Origin: Candidatus Woesearchaeota archaeon
Lineage (GTDB): Archaea > Nanobdellota > Nanobdellia > SCGC-AAA011-G17 > ARS1403
Assembly (NCBI GenBank): GCA_018302705.1
Contig: JAGVZI010000006.1
Span: 1-44,263, forward strand
Reading direction: 5' to 3'
Length of the DNA: 44,263 bases
In this document: positions 27,801 to 37,742 of the stretch, one piece after another
Layout: the number at the start of each line of letters is the position of its first letter
How positions within the stretch are numbered: position 1 is the first letter of the stretch
Notes under the pieces: generated by a model
Told to the model about the DNA's origin: nothing
The model's input: the letters and a program-made list of their open reading frames with translations, nothing else
The model's database searches: none
Made by a program: the position numbers and the translations under genes

Positions 27801-28865
27801 ATGCTAGAGCATCCAATCAATTATATAAGATTTATTCTGAAAAGTGAATTGAATGCACTTTATGCTTCTGTTGTTTTGAGAGATTTAGCTTTTAGCATGG
27901 TGGGGATTTTTGTACCGCTTTACCTCTTTGTAGAACTGAAATACAACCTAAGCTTTGTAATCCTGTTTTACCTGATTTACAGTCTTTCGTATATGCTGTT
28001 CATTTTTCCAAGTTCCAAACTCGTTGATATCTTTTCTTTTAAATACATTGTATTAATCTCTTCCCCTTTGTATATATCTTATTTTATCCTTTTGGACCTT
28101 ATACCCTTGTATTCATGGCTGTTCTATCTTGTTCCATTCTTGCTCGGCATTGTAGATTCTTTTTTCTGGCTGGGATTTCATTTTGAGTTTTCAGAAGCAA
28201 GTGACTATAAGGAGAGAGGCAAGGAAGTGGGTAATTGGTTTAATTTTAGCCTGTTTTCAGGATTAGTCGGGCCGCTGGTAGGCGGGAGCCTTTTGCTGGC
28301 TTCCGGATTTGAACTGCTATTTTTCATCGTTGCTGCTTTAATATTTGGAAGCGCTGTACCTGTGTTCTTCTGCAGATATAAAAATAAAAGAATGGAGGTT
28401 GAATTTAAAAAAATTTTTAGCGTCAAATTCTTAAAAGACGGGGTCGCGTTTTTCGGGAATGGTGGCACTGGCATTGTCGGAGGGATTTTCTGGCCGATTT
28501 TTGTATTTTCTTTTTTGCAAGGCTATCTTAAATTAGGAAGCTTGGCGACGATAGTATCTTTATTTACATTAAAAATAGGGAGCATCTTTAACTGCCTGTC
28601 CTGGCTGCTGAGGATATTTGCAAAAAATACCTTGCAGTTAATCGGGTTGTACTTCTTTGGCGGATTTAGCTCAATGGCTGCAGAGCTTCCTTTTTCCGCG
28701 CTGATGTACGACAAGTCAAAAAACAGGGGAGAATATTTTATAATGAGAGGGATTTATTTCTCGCTTGGAAGGATTGGAATTTTACTTCTTGTGCTGTGGG
28801 CCGGCAGCTTGAAAAGCAGCTTCTTCTTCGCTGGCTTGTTCAGCTTGCTTTATATGTTCTTATAG
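27801..28865 (+). CDS. MFS-like multi-TM transporter
   Basis: About ten hydrophobic segments, MFS-like N-terminal pattern. Confidence 0.65.
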   Translation: MLEHPINYIRFILKSELNALYASVVLRDLAFSMVGIFVPLYLFVELKYNLSFVILFYLIYSLSYMLFIFPSSKLVDIFSFKYIVLISSPLYISYFILLDLIPLYSWLFYLVPFLLGIVDSFFWLGFHFEFSEASDYKERGKEVGNWFNFSLFSGLVGPLVGGSLLLASGFELLFFIVAALIFGSAVPVFFCRYKNKRMEVEFKKIFSVKFLKDGVAFFGNGGTGIVGGIFWPIFVFSFLQGYLKLGSLATIVSLFTLKIGSIFNCLSWLLRIFAKNTLQLIGLYFFGGFSSMAAELPFSALMYDKSKNRGEYFIMRGIYFSLGRIGILLLVLWAGSLKSSFFFAGLFSLLYMFL

Positions 28866-28984
28866 AAAGGCTTTTTTATAATACATACTAAGTAATTACA
28901 ATTTTAATAAATATTTAAATATACTTGTTTGTTTTGCGACGAATATAGAAAACTTTAAAAGTTGAGATTTTGGAAATAAATGTT

Positions 28985-29548
28985 ATGTTTTATCAGAGAA
29001 TTAAAGAAAGCTGGAAGAACTTAAGCAAAGAGCTTAGGCAGGAAAGACTTATTGAATGGAGGAGGTCTAATGCTGTTGTTAGGGTTGAGAAACCTATGAG
29101 ACTTGATAGGGCTAGAGCTTTGGGCTATAGAGCTAAACAAGGTGTTTTTGTTGTTAGAGTGAGAGTTAAAAGGGGAGGGAGGCAGAGGGAGAGGCCTTTG
29201 AAGCACGGGAGAAGAAGCAAGAGAGCAACTTCTAGAAAAATTGTGAAGATGAATTATTTGTGGATCTGCGAGCAGAGGGCTAATAGAAGATATAAGAACT
29301 GCGAGGTTTTAGGAAGCTATCCCCTCTTAAAAGATGGAAAATATTTCTGGGCCGAGGTAATGCTGGTCGATAGAAACCATCCTGTGATTGTTAATGACCC
29401 AATTTTAAGGAGTATTGCAAGGCAAAGAGGAAGAACTTTTAGAGGGTTGACGAGCAGCGGGAGAAAATCAAGAGGGTTAAGGGGAAAAGGTGCTGGTTAT
29501 GAAAAGATAAGGCCCAGCATAAGGGCGCATTTTGGAAGAGGGAAGTAA
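28985..29548 (+). CDS. rpl15e: Ribosomal protein L15e (eL15)
   Basis: RVEKPMRLDRARALGYRAKQGVFVVRVRVKRGGR and GLTSSGRKSRGLRGKG. Confidence 0.96.
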   Translation: MFYQRIKESWKNLSKELRQERLIEWRRSNAVVRVEKPMRLDRARALGYRAKQGVFVVRVRVKRGGRQRERPLKHGRRSKRATSRKIVKMNYLWICEQRANRRYKNCEVLGSYPLLKDGKYFWAEVMLVDRNHPVIVNDPILRSIARQRGRTFRGLTSSGRKSRGLRGKGAGYEKIRPSIRAHFGRGK

Positions 29549-29594
29549 ACAATAAATAGGTAATTTTATATAGAAATTTTCTTTAGTACTATGC

Positions 29595-30749
29595 ATGAGA
29601 AGAGGTTTGGCTTGCTTAGTTTTTTTATTTTTGCTGTTTTTTTATAGTGCGTCTATCTATGCACAGCAAAATACTGTTACTTTTAACGGGACGATTCCAG
29701 AATTGAATATTGTAACCGGGATGAACCGAGGCGTTGTTGATTTGAGCGCATATTTTAACAGCAGCAACTCCCTGACTTACAAATATAAAGCTGGAAGCAA
29801 TGGGATTGATGGATTAATCATCGAGGCAAATAGCAATGGAGTTACTAATATCGAGGCCAGCGATCTTGGAACCAGATCTGTTATTTTCATTGCAGATGAC
29901 GACATTGATGTTGTTGAAAGCAATGAGGTGAGGATAGTAATAACTAGGGGCGCCGGCGGCGCTGTGGAGAAAATAAGCTTCTCTCCAAATACAGACAGTA
30001 TTTCATTGGAGGAAGGTGATGGGCAGGCATTTGCCGTTTCAGGAAACAAAAGCGTTGAATGGTATGTTGATGACGTCAAAATAAATAATACTGAGAAAAC
30101 ATATAATTTCGACGGCGATGCCGGGCTGCATACTGTCCGTGCTGTCGTCGACGGTAGCGAGAAAAATTGGAATGTTTCTGTTTTAGCTACCTCTGCTCCT
30201 CCAGCTGCTCAACAAGAAGCTGAAGCAGAAGAAAAAAGCCCTGTTTGCGGGAATGATATAAGGGAGGCGGGGGAGAACTGCAGTAATTGCCCAAGCGATG
30301 TTAAATGCAGCTCAAATACCGAATGCATAAATGGTGTTTGCGCTCCTGTTAAACAACAAGGAAGATTAATTTTATGGCTTGTGCTGCTCGCAGCTGTTAT
30401 AGTATTTGTTGTAATGGGCATTATATTAATCAGAAAGAAAGGAGTTGGCGCCGGATTCTTTGAGAGAATTAAAGCGCTGTTTAAAGGAAAGAAAAAAGAA
30501 TTAACTGGAGTGACTGGCAGAATAGAAGAGGAGAGGATAGAGAAAATAGACGAGGTTGATTTGAACCCGCTTGTTATATATTTCAGGGACAATCTTGGCA
30601 AGTATGAAAAAGAAGCGCTGATAAATCAGACTCTGCAGCAAGGGTGGACTAGAGAGCAGATCGATACTGCCTTAAGCAGGATAGAGGGTTTGGGAGGAGG
30701 GAATGACGAAGCTGGAAACGATAAAAACCCTGTTGAAAAAAAGCCATAA
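29595..30749 (+). CDS. Single-pass membrane protein with extracellular beta-domains and cytosolic tail
   Basis: Signal peptide, Ig-like region, Cys-rich CGNDIREAGENCSNCP motif, TM, cytosolic tail. Confidence 0.7.
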   Translation: MRRGLACLVFLFLLFFYSASIYAQQNTVTFNGTIPELNIVTGMNRGVVDLSAYFNSSNSLTYKYKAGSNGIDGLIIEANSNGVTNIEASDLGTRSVIFIADDDIDVVESNEVRIVITRGAGGAVEKISFSPNTDSISLEEGDGQAFAVSGNKSVEWYVDDVKINNTEKTYNFDGDAGLHTVRAVVDGSEKNWNVSVLATSAPPAAQQEAEAEEKSPVCGNDIREAGENCSNCPSDVKCSSNTECINGVCAPVKQQGRLILWLVLLAAVIVFVVMGIILIRKKGVGAGFFERIKALFKGKKKELTGVTGRIEEERIEKIDEVDLNPLVIYFRDNLGKYEKEALINQTLQQGWTREQIDTALSRIEGLGGGNDEAGNDKNPVEKKP

Positions 30750-31749
30750 TCCATTGTACTTTTACGATGACGATGCTGATGGGTTAGTCAGCTATCTGTT
30801 ATTGAAAAGAAAGTTTGAGAAAGGAATTGGAGTGATAGTAAGAGTCAGAGGAATGTCTCTAAATGAAGAAGGATTATACCTGAAAAAAATCGATGAGCAC
30901 AATCCAGACTTGGTTGTATTCCTTGACAAGCCTAATTTGAACCAAGATGTATTTGATAAAATAAATGTCAAGAAAATTTGGATCGATCACCATAATATCG
31001 TTAATGTCAAAGGGGTTAATTATTATAATCCTAGAATGAGGAATAGAAAAGACAACAAGCCGACTAGCTATATTTGCTATAAAATAACAGGAAAAGATTT
31101 GTGGCTTGCTGCTATCGGAAGCGTTGCCGACTGGAGCTTGGTTTTATTTAATGACTTTAAAAAAGATTATGGGGACCTGGTTGAGGGCGTTAGTTCATTG
31201 AATAACATCAAGGCTGATGATGTGTTGTATAATACTAAACTTGGCGAGCTGATCAGGATTTTCTCCTTTTCATTAAAAGGCAAAATAAATGAAGTTAGCA
31301 GGAATATCGAGATGATCTTGAAGATTAATGACCCTTATGAAATCCTGTTTAAGAAAAGCGAAAATGGGAAGAGGCTTTTTGAAAGTGCAGAGAGGATAAG
31401 CAAGAAATACGACGATTTATTGAAAAAAGCGCTGGATGAGAGCAAAAAATCTAAGGGGAGGGTTATTGCTTTCAGGTATGTATCTGATCAGGTAAGCTTT
31501 ACAAGCGATCTGGCGAATGAATTGGTGCATAGAAATCCCGGGAGGATTATTGCTGTCGGCAGGATCAAGGACGAGCAGATGAGAATAAGCTTGAGGAGCT
31601 CTGTTGACGATGTCGAGCTTCCTGGTGTTATTCACAGGATTTTTAGCGAGATTAAAGGGAGCGGTGGCGGTCATGAGCATGCTGTTGCCGTTGAGATTCA
31701 TAAGGATGACTATGAAAGATTTATCAAACTGCTGAGGGAATATGTTTAA
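30703..31749 (+). CDS. DHH-family phosphoesterase (RecJ-like/nanoRNase-like)
   Basis: YDDDADGLVSYLLL, IWIDHHN, C-terminal GSGGGHEHA. Confidence 0.88.
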   Translation: MTKLETIKTLLKKSHNPLYFYDDDADGLVSYLLLKRKFEKGIGVIVRVRGMSLNEEGLYLKKIDEHNPDLVVFLDKPNLNQDVFDKINVKKIWIDHHNIVNVKGVNYYNPRMRNRKDNKPTSYICYKITGKDLWLAAIGSVADWSLVLFNDFKKDYGDLVEGVSSLNNIKADDVLYNTKLGELIRIFSFSLKGKINEVSRNIEMILKINDPYEILFKKSENGKRLFESAERISKKYDDLLKKALDESKKSKGRVIAFRYVSDQVSFTSDLANELVHRNPGRIIAVGRIKDEQMRISLRSSVDDVELPGVIHRIFSEIKGSGGGHEHAVAVEIHKDDYERFIKLLREYV

Positions 31750-33223
31750 GAGATTTAAAGAAAAACTTATTTTTATCCTGCCGGCAATAATTTTGCTAGT
31801 TGTTTTACCTGCAGCAAGTGTTAGTGCTCAAAGCGAACTTGATTTTCAGATAATTAAGGTCAGCTTAGACGGGAGTGTTGGGCTAGATTTTCAAACTCCC
31901 CAATCCAGACTGGATTATTTTGCTGCTGACCTGAGGATATTTCCCAAGGATTCTTATAGAGAAGATATTCTCGAGTTTAACCTGAAACACCGGCCTAGTG
32001 CAAGCGTCATTATGAAGAATAGCATTGAATATAACTGGGACGACGACGTTGACGAGGTAAGTTTTGGCTACGATGCCAAGGTAAAAGTTTGGAATAGGAT
32101 ATTTCAAATTCCTGCTGATATTCCCCTGTCTAGCCTTACTTTAGCGAAGGAGCATATTAAATACGTTAAGGAAACTGAACTGGTGGACATTGACAATGAA
32201 ATAAGGGAGAAGGCTTTTGAAATCACTGAGGGAAGTAGCACATTGTATGAAACTGTTTTTAGACTTGCTGAATGGGTAAGGACGAATGTTAAGTATGATC
32301 TGAACACTCTGACTGAAGAGGCGACGCAGAAAAGCAGCTGGGTTTTGGAAAATAAATACGGAGTTTGCGACGAGATAACCAACTTGTTTGTTAGTTTTTT
32401 GAGGAGCTTGAATATTCCTGTCAGATACATTGTCGGGATTGCTTATAGCGACGCTGTTCCTGATGGTTGGGCTCCGCATGCATGGGCTGAAGTTTATTTT
32501 CAAGGATACGGGTGGATCCCGTGGGATGTTACCTTCGGCCAATATGGGTGGGTTGATACAGGGCATGTTAAATTAAGCGAGAGCGTTGACGCCAAGGACC
32601 CTAGTGTCGAATATACTTGGAGGGCTGTAAAAGTCGGATTGAAAGAGAAGAATTTGGAATTGAATACGAGCATTATAAAAAAAGGAGAGAAGATTTTTCC
32701 TTTGATTGATATTAAAGCCGATGTTTTACTGGATGAGGTTAAAGGAGGGAGCTTTATTCCTTTGGAAGTTACTGTCAGGAATTTGCAAGGCTACTATTTA
32801 TCAACTTTGGTCTTTGTCAAATCTGCCCCTGGAATTTTGGGAGACAATACCAAAGCTGTTCTCTTGGGGCCGCGCGAGGAGAAGAAAATTAGCTGGATTT
32901 TGAGCGTGCCTGAATTAAACGGGGATTTTACATACAAGTCTAAAGTTGAAGTAGGAGAGAGTTTTGGGAACTCAGCTGGAGATGAACTGCTTATCGGCGA
33001 TAAATTTAGCTTTTACAGCAAGGGAGACGCCGAGAACCTATCGGATGGATTTAAACCTGAATCTATCTCGACTGAAGACGGCATTGAGGATGAGTTTGAA
33101 ACAGAAGTTTCTTATGTAGTTGTTAAAAATGGAAATGAAAACAATGAGATTAAAGAAAAAAGCATATTCAAAAGAATTTTAATATTTTTTGATAATCTAT
33201 TTTCATATGGAATTGGAAGATAA
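31742..33223 (+). CDS. Secreted transglutaminase-like domain protein
   Basis: GVCDEITNLFVSFLRSLNIPVRYIVG...HAWAEVYFQGYGWIPWDVT (Cys-His-Asp core). Confidence 0.88.
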   Translation: MFKRFKEKLIFILPAIILLVVLPAASVSAQSELDFQIIKVSLDGSVGLDFQTPQSRLDYFAADLRIFPKDSYREDILEFNLKHRPSASVIMKNSIEYNWDDDVDEVSFGYDAKVKVWNRIFQIPADIPLSSLTLAKEHIKYVKETELVDIDNEIREKAFEITEGSSTLYETVFRLAEWVRTNVKYDLNTLTEEATQKSSWVLENKYGVCDEITNLFVSFLRSLNIPVRYIVGIAYSDAVPDGWAPHAWAEVYFQGYGWIPWDVTFGQYGWVDTGHVKLSESVDAKDPSVEYTWRAVKVGLKEKNLELNTSIIKKGEKIFPLIDIKADVLLDEVKGGSFIPLEVTVRNLQGYYLSTLVFVKSAPGILGDNTKAVLLGPREEKKISWILSVPELNGDFTYKSKVEVGESFGNSAGDELLIGDKFSFYSKGDAENLSDGFKPESISTEDGIEDEFETEVSYVVVKNGNENNEIKEKSIFKRILIFFDNLFSYGIGR

Positions 33224-33920
33224 TTACGAGGACATAATAAAAAAAGCTGAAAGAGGCTTGAATAAAAAAATTTCTAGCAATAATCTTTCTGAAGTTGCAA
33301 AATATTTAAACTTGAATTTTAAATCCCTGAGAAATATAAAGGAAGGAAAATATAAACCAGAGAAATTTGACTATGGCAAAGTTTATGATGGATTAAAAAT
33401 TAAGAAAATTTTCTCCTCTTTTATGGATGGAGAAGTTAATTCCTACATTGTTATTGATGAAGATAATAATTGCGTCATTATTGATACTGCTCAAGCTCCT
33501 GAGAAGATAATTGATTTTGTTAAGAAAGAAGACCTTCATCTTGAATGGTTTTTGAAAACTCATGAACATCAAGATCACGTTGAAGGGGAGTGGGATATCT
33601 GGGAAGAATTGGGGACAAATAATTTAGATTTTGAAGATTTAGAAAGTGAGCCGGTTCTTAACTTTGAAAAAAGAAAAATTAGGGTTTTTAGAACTCCTGG
33701 ACACAGCGAAGAATCTCTGACATATCAAATTGGAAAATTTTTATTCGTTGGTGATTTGATTTTTGCTGGTTCTTTGGGAGGAGGAAACTATTCATATAAA
33801 AAGTTGTTGGAGAGCGCTAAAATGATTTTAAGTCTTGATGAAGGTTTATTTATTTTTCCTGGGCATGGTCCTGCTACGACGGTAAAGGAAGAGAAAGAGA
33901 ATAATGCGTTCATTGTTTAA
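33207..33920 (+). CDS. MBL-fold hydrolase (glyoxalase II-like)
   Basis: THEHQDHVEG, TPGHSEESLTY, FVGDLIFAG, FPGHGPATT motifs. Confidence 0.9.
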   Translation: MELEDNYEDIIKKAERGLNKKISSNNLSEVAKYLNLNFKSLRNIKEGKYKPEKFDYGKVYDGLKIKKIFSSFMDGEVNSYIVIDEDNNCVIIDTAQAPEKIIDFVKKEDLHLEWFLKTHEHQDHVEGEWDIWEELGTNNLDFEDLESEPVLNFEKRKIRVFRTPGHSEESLTYQIGKFLFVGDLIFAGSLGGGNYSYKKLLESAKMILSLDEGLFIFPGHGPATTVKEEKENNAFIV

Positions 33921-33931
33921 TTTTAAGTAAT

Positions 33932-35404
33932 CTAGTAAGTTTTAGCGAGGTATACTAGATGGTTTGCTGGTTTTTTGCAGACTATGCAATTTTCCCTCGA
34001 TTTTGGCTTTTCTGCATTTGGGAATAAAGTGCCGCAGACAACCGCGCCTTCTGTTTTTTCCTTTAATACATCCGCGCAATTTTTCCCTTCATTGCTTACA
34101 GAACAAAAGGGAGCCCTAACAAATCCCCGATAACTATCGATTATCTTTTTAACTTCAGCCAAAGAGAAAGCGTTTCTTATTTTGCCTTTGAAATATTTTT
34201 CTGCGGCTTTTTCAATTTGGGCATCGATTTCATGGGCTTGTTTTTTTATTTCGCTATTTATCTTTTTTAGAGATACGGTTATCCCGGCCCTGTCTGTCCT
34301 TCTTTTTATTGTTATTTTTTTATTTTTTAACTCTCTAGGCCCTATTTCTATTCTTAATGGCACGCCTTTTAATTCCCATTTGTTATATTTAAATCCCGGC
34401 GAATTTTCAGATAAGTCAATCTCAACTTTAAATTTGCTTAATGAGCTTTTTATTTTTTGGCAGTATTTGATCAGCTTTTTTGATTCCTTTTCATCCTTAG
34501 CTGAAATTATCGGGATTATTATTATCTGTATCGGCGCAATTTCAAACGGCAGGATTAAACCTTTGTCATCTCCATGAATTGCTATTAAAGCTGCAAGTTG
34601 CCTCCATATTCCTGGGCCGAAACATGTTTGAAAAGCGAATTTTTCTTTTTCATCTTTGTCAATGAATTTTATGCTGTATGCTCTGGAGAAGTTTGTTCCC
34701 AAGTCGTGAGTTGAAGCCAACTGGTTTCTTTTTCCGTCGGGCATTAACGTGTCTGGCGTGAAGGTATCGTCTGCTCCCAGGAATTTGTCCCACTGCGGCC
34801 TCTTGAAAAATAAGAAAGGGATCTTTAATTTTTCAGTCATTATTCTTTTTGCCATCTGCAAATCTTTTTCCACCTGTTTTATTGCTTCGTCATGCGTTGC
34901 GAATACGTCATGCGTTTCGAAGAACATGAATTCCCTCCCGCGAATAAAAGGCCTTGTAACTTTTTCATTTCTGAATACGGTTATCCTTGATTGGTATCCC
35001 TTATATGGGAGGTCCTTATGGCTGCGAATCCAAAGAGAATACATCGGATATATCTGCGCTTCTCCTGTCGGCCTTAATGCAAATCTTTCTTCTATTGTTT
35101 CTAATCCTGCTTCTGTTACCCAAAAAACTTCCGGCGTGAAACCTGCATGCTCTTTCTCTTTTGTCAGATTCTTTTCTTTGACTGCTATTGGAAATAAGAA
35201 AGGCTCGTGACTGTCTTTTTCAACTTCGTCTTCAAAGTACTCGTAGATTTTCCTTGCTATTTTGAACGACCAAGGCCGGTGCACAATAAACCCTTGGATT
35301 CCGAATCTTATATCTGCTAATTCTGCTTTTTGAACTACCTGTGAATACCACTCTGAAAAGTTTTCTTCTTTTCTTACTGTTACTCCCTCTTGTCTTTCTT
35401 TCAT
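33932..35404 (-). CDS. proS: Prolyl-tRNA synthetase, archaeal/eukaryotic type
   Basis: FSEWYSQVVQKAELAD start, RPTGEAQIYPMYSLWI, long C-terminal extension with Cys residues. Confidence 0.95.
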   Translation of the reverse strand: MKERQEGVTVRKEENFSEWYSQVVQKAELADIRFGIQGFIVHRPWSFKIARKIYEYFEDEVEKDSHEPFLFPIAVKEKNLTKEKEHAGFTPEVFWVTEAGLETIEERFALRPTGEAQIYPMYSLWIRSHKDLPYKGYQSRITVFRNEKVTRPFIRGREFMFFETHDVFATHDEAIKQVEKDLQMAKRIMTEKLKIPFLFFKRPQWDKFLGADDTFTPDTLMPDGKRNQLASTHDLGTNFSRAYSIKFIDKDEKEKFAFQTCFGPGIWRQLAALIAIHGDDKGLILPFEIAPIQIIIIPIISAKDEKESKKLIKYCQKIKSSLSKFKVEIDLSENSPGFKYNKWELKGVPLRIEIGPRELKNKKITIKRRTDRAGITVSLKKINSEIKKQAHEIDAQIEKAAEKYFKGKIRNAFSLAEVKKIIDSYRGFVRAPFCSVSNEGKNCADVLKEKTEGAVVCGTLFPNAEKPKSRENCIVCKKPANHLVYLAKTY

Positions 35405-35413
35405 TTGAACCCC

Positions 35414-35506
35414 TTAGAATTTTAATCTCGACATCAAGAAGAACAATATTATCAATACCAGGATAATTTGCCAATTTTCTTGTATCCAGTTCATCACTTT
35501 ATTCAT
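35414..35506 (-). CDS. Small single-TM protein (30 aa; MNKVMNWIQENWQIILVLIILFFLMSRLKF)
   Basis: GGAGG SD, hydrophobic ORF; below ORF-track cutoff. Confidence 0.45.
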   Translation of the reverse strand: MNKVMNWIQENWQIILVLIILFFLMSRLKF

Positions 35507-35525
35507 TTTTTATTTTCCTCCTTAA

Positions 35526-35696
35526 CTACATAATAAAGACCCATAACATGAATATAAATAATAATTCCGATATGGTTATAGTTAATGTCTCGGCAGCTGA
35601 TGTCTTTAGATTATAATAAAATCCAACCATTAAACCAATAACACTTCCAAAAGCTATCACTGCTGTTGAAAATGCGGTTATCCTTTCTGATTGCAT
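35526..35696 (-). CDS. Small two-TM protein (56 aa)
   Basis: MQSERITAFSTAVIAFGSVIGLMVGFYYNLKTSAAETLTITISELLFIFMLWVFIM. Confidence 0.5.
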   Translation of the reverse strand: MQSERITAFSTAVIAFGSVIGLMVGFYYNLKTSAAETLTITISELLFIFMLWVFIM

Positions 35697-35743
35697 GTTA
35701 TTTCCATTATCTTTTCTGTATAAAAATATATCGCGATTTAAAT

Positions 35744-35818
35744 CGGGCCTGCTAGGATTCGAACCCAGGATCTTCCGGTCCGAAGCCGGATGTTTTATCC
35801 AGACTAAACTACAGACCC
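35744..35818 (-). tRNA. tRNA-Arg(TCG), no intron
   Basis: GGGTCTG/CAGGCCC acceptor (with a G-U), TCCGG-CTTCGGA-CCGGA anticodon arm, CTGGG-TTCGAAT-CCTAG T arm, G73. Confidence 0.93.
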
Positions 35819-35858
35819 TTGGAAAATTATTTAAGTTATGGACTTTTAAAGTTTTGGT

Positions 35859-36380
35859 ATGAAAAGAGGCGTTTCCCCATTAATTGCTGCTGTTTTGCTT
35901 ATTGTTTTTGTTGTAACCCTCTTGATTGTCATTTTTAATTTAACTAGGGAAACTGTTGAATCTGGGTTTGAAAAAGGGGAGGAGATTTTCGAGGGATTTT
36001 CTAATTGCGACGAGGTTAAGTTCTTTGTTGAAAATGCTGAATGCGGAAGATCTGATCATGAGAATGAAAGAAGGAGAAATACTGACTTGTTGTACATGAA
36101 TATAAAGAATGAAAAGAATGTTGACTTTAAGGATGCATTTGTCGTGAAGTTTTTTTATTCTGGCGGTGGAGGGGAAGAAGTTAGCAGCGTATTGGATGAT
36201 ACAAGAGTGAATGCTTATGAAGTTAAAACTATGGGGATTTACAGGCCTTATGTCGAAGGCGACTTTGGAAAAGATTACAAGGAAATAAACTCAATTGAAA
36301 TAGTACCGAGGGTAAAAGCCGGGGATGAATTCAAATTCTGCACTGATAAGAAAAGGGAGATAGAGGTGAGGAATTGCTGA
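35859..36380 (+). CDS. Archaeal type IV pilin/archaellin-like protein
   Basis: Class III signal-like N-terminus MKRGVSPLIAAVLLIVFVVTLLIVIF. Confidence 0.8.
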   Translation: MKRGVSPLIAAVLLIVFVVTLLIVIFNLTRETVESGFEKGEEIFEGFSNCDEVKFFVENAECGRSDHENERRRNTDLLYMNIKNEKNVDFKDAFVVKFFYSGGGGEEVSSVLDDTRVNAYEVKTMGIYRPYVEGDFGKDYKEINSIEIVPRVKAGDEFKFCTDKKREIEVRNC

Positions 36381-36389
36381 ACTAATAAC

Positions 36390-37742
36390 CTAGAGTAATT
36401 TTTTTAGCAGCTTTTCTGTTATTTTTGGATTTGCCTTCCCCCCGGATAAGCGCATGACTTGGCCCATTAAATAATGCAACGCTTCCTGTTTTCCAGATTT
36501 GTAGTCTTCTACAACTGCTTTGTTGTTTTTAATCGCTTCCTTGCATAATCTTTCTAATTCCCCTTCTGATGCGATCATTCCTAACTTTTGTCTTTCAACA
36601 TGCCCCTTTGGAGAGAATGGTTTTTCTATCAACTTAATCAGAAGATCTTTTGCCGTTGCATCATTAATTTTGTTTTCTTTTAGCAGCGTTAATAATTCGA
36701 TAATGTGCTCGGCTTCAATTTTTATTTCTTTTAATTCCTTTTTGTTGTAATGCAAAACTTTCATCAAATCCCGCCTAAGCCATTTTGCTGCCAGTATCGG
36801 GTCTATTTCTTCAGCTACCTGTTCAAATAATTCTGCCAGTTCTTTTTCTGCTGCCAGTGTCTCAGCATCCTCTGGCTGCAGCTTGTACTGCTTCTTGAAT
36901 CTTGACGCCTTTTCCAAGCTTAGTTCTGGAATCTGCTTTTTTATCTCGTCAAGCATTTGTTTTGTAATTTCTATCTTTGGGAGATCACTTTCAAAGATGT
37001 AACCATAATCTGATTCTCCCTCCTTTATTCTCTGCAGAAATGTGATTCCTTTTTCTGAATCCCAACCGCGGGTTTCTTGCTGCCTGGCAGGCTCTTTTTC
37101 TTGACGAGCAGCTTCGTAGTCCAAAGCGCGCTCAATTTCTTTTAATCCGGTTATATTTTTTATTTCTATTCTTTCTCCTACTGTGGAAATATTTGCATCT
37201 GCTTTCATTGTTGCCTCTGACCTTCTTGTGTAGATGCCTAAGTATTCTAAAATTGTAATTAATTTCCTTAAAAATAGACGGGCTTCATTAGGAGATTTGA
37301 AATCAGGCTCTGTTACTATCTCTATTAATGGGATTCCTGATCTGTTATAGTCGATTAGACAAGTATTCTCTTTGTGTATTAATGCCCCAGGATCTTCTTC
37401 TAAGTGGACTCTTCTGATCCTTATACCATCCAAATTTCCATTTGTTCCAATAGGGATTTCATATTGAGAAATTTGATAATCTTTTGCTAGATCTGGATAG
37501 AAATAATTCTTTCTGGAGAAGAATGTTTCTTTGGAAATCGTGCAGTCTAAAGCCAATGCTACTTTTATTGCTTGTGTGATTGCCTCTTTGTTTAAGACGG
37601 GTTTGCTTCCTGGAAGACCGATACAAGTTGGACAGACTAATGTATTCGGATTTTCGCTTCCTGAAGTTGGACAAGAACAAAAGGTTTTACTGCGGGTTGA
37701 GAGCTGAATATGTGCTTCTATCCCACAGCGAAATTTACTCAT
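36390..37742 (-). CDS. gatB: Asp/Glu-tRNA amidotransferase subunit B
   Basis: CGIEAHIQLSTRSKTFCSCP, CPTCIGLPGSKPVLN, IPLIEIVTEPD motifs. Confidence 0.96.
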   Translation of the reverse strand: MSKFRCGIEAHIQLSTRSKTFCSCPTSGSENPNTLVCPTCIGLPGSKPVLNKEAITQAIKVALALDCTISKETFFSRKNYFYPDLAKDYQISQYEIPIGTNGNLDGIRIRRVHLEEDPGALIHKENTCLIDYNRSGIPLIEIVTEPDFKSPNEARLFLRKLITILEYLGIYTRRSEATMKADANISTVGERIEIKNITGLKEIERALDYEAARQEKEPARQQETRGWDSEKGITFLQRIKEGESDYGYIFESDLPKIEITKQMLDEIKKQIPELSLEKASRFKKQYKLQPEDAETLAAEKELAELFEQVAEEIDPILAAKWLRRDLMKVLHYNKKELKEIKIEAEHIIELLTLLKENKINDATAKDLLIKLIEKPFSPKGHVERQKLGMIASEGELERLCKEAIKNNKAVVEDYKSGKQEALHYLMGQVMRLSGGKANPKITEKLLKKLL

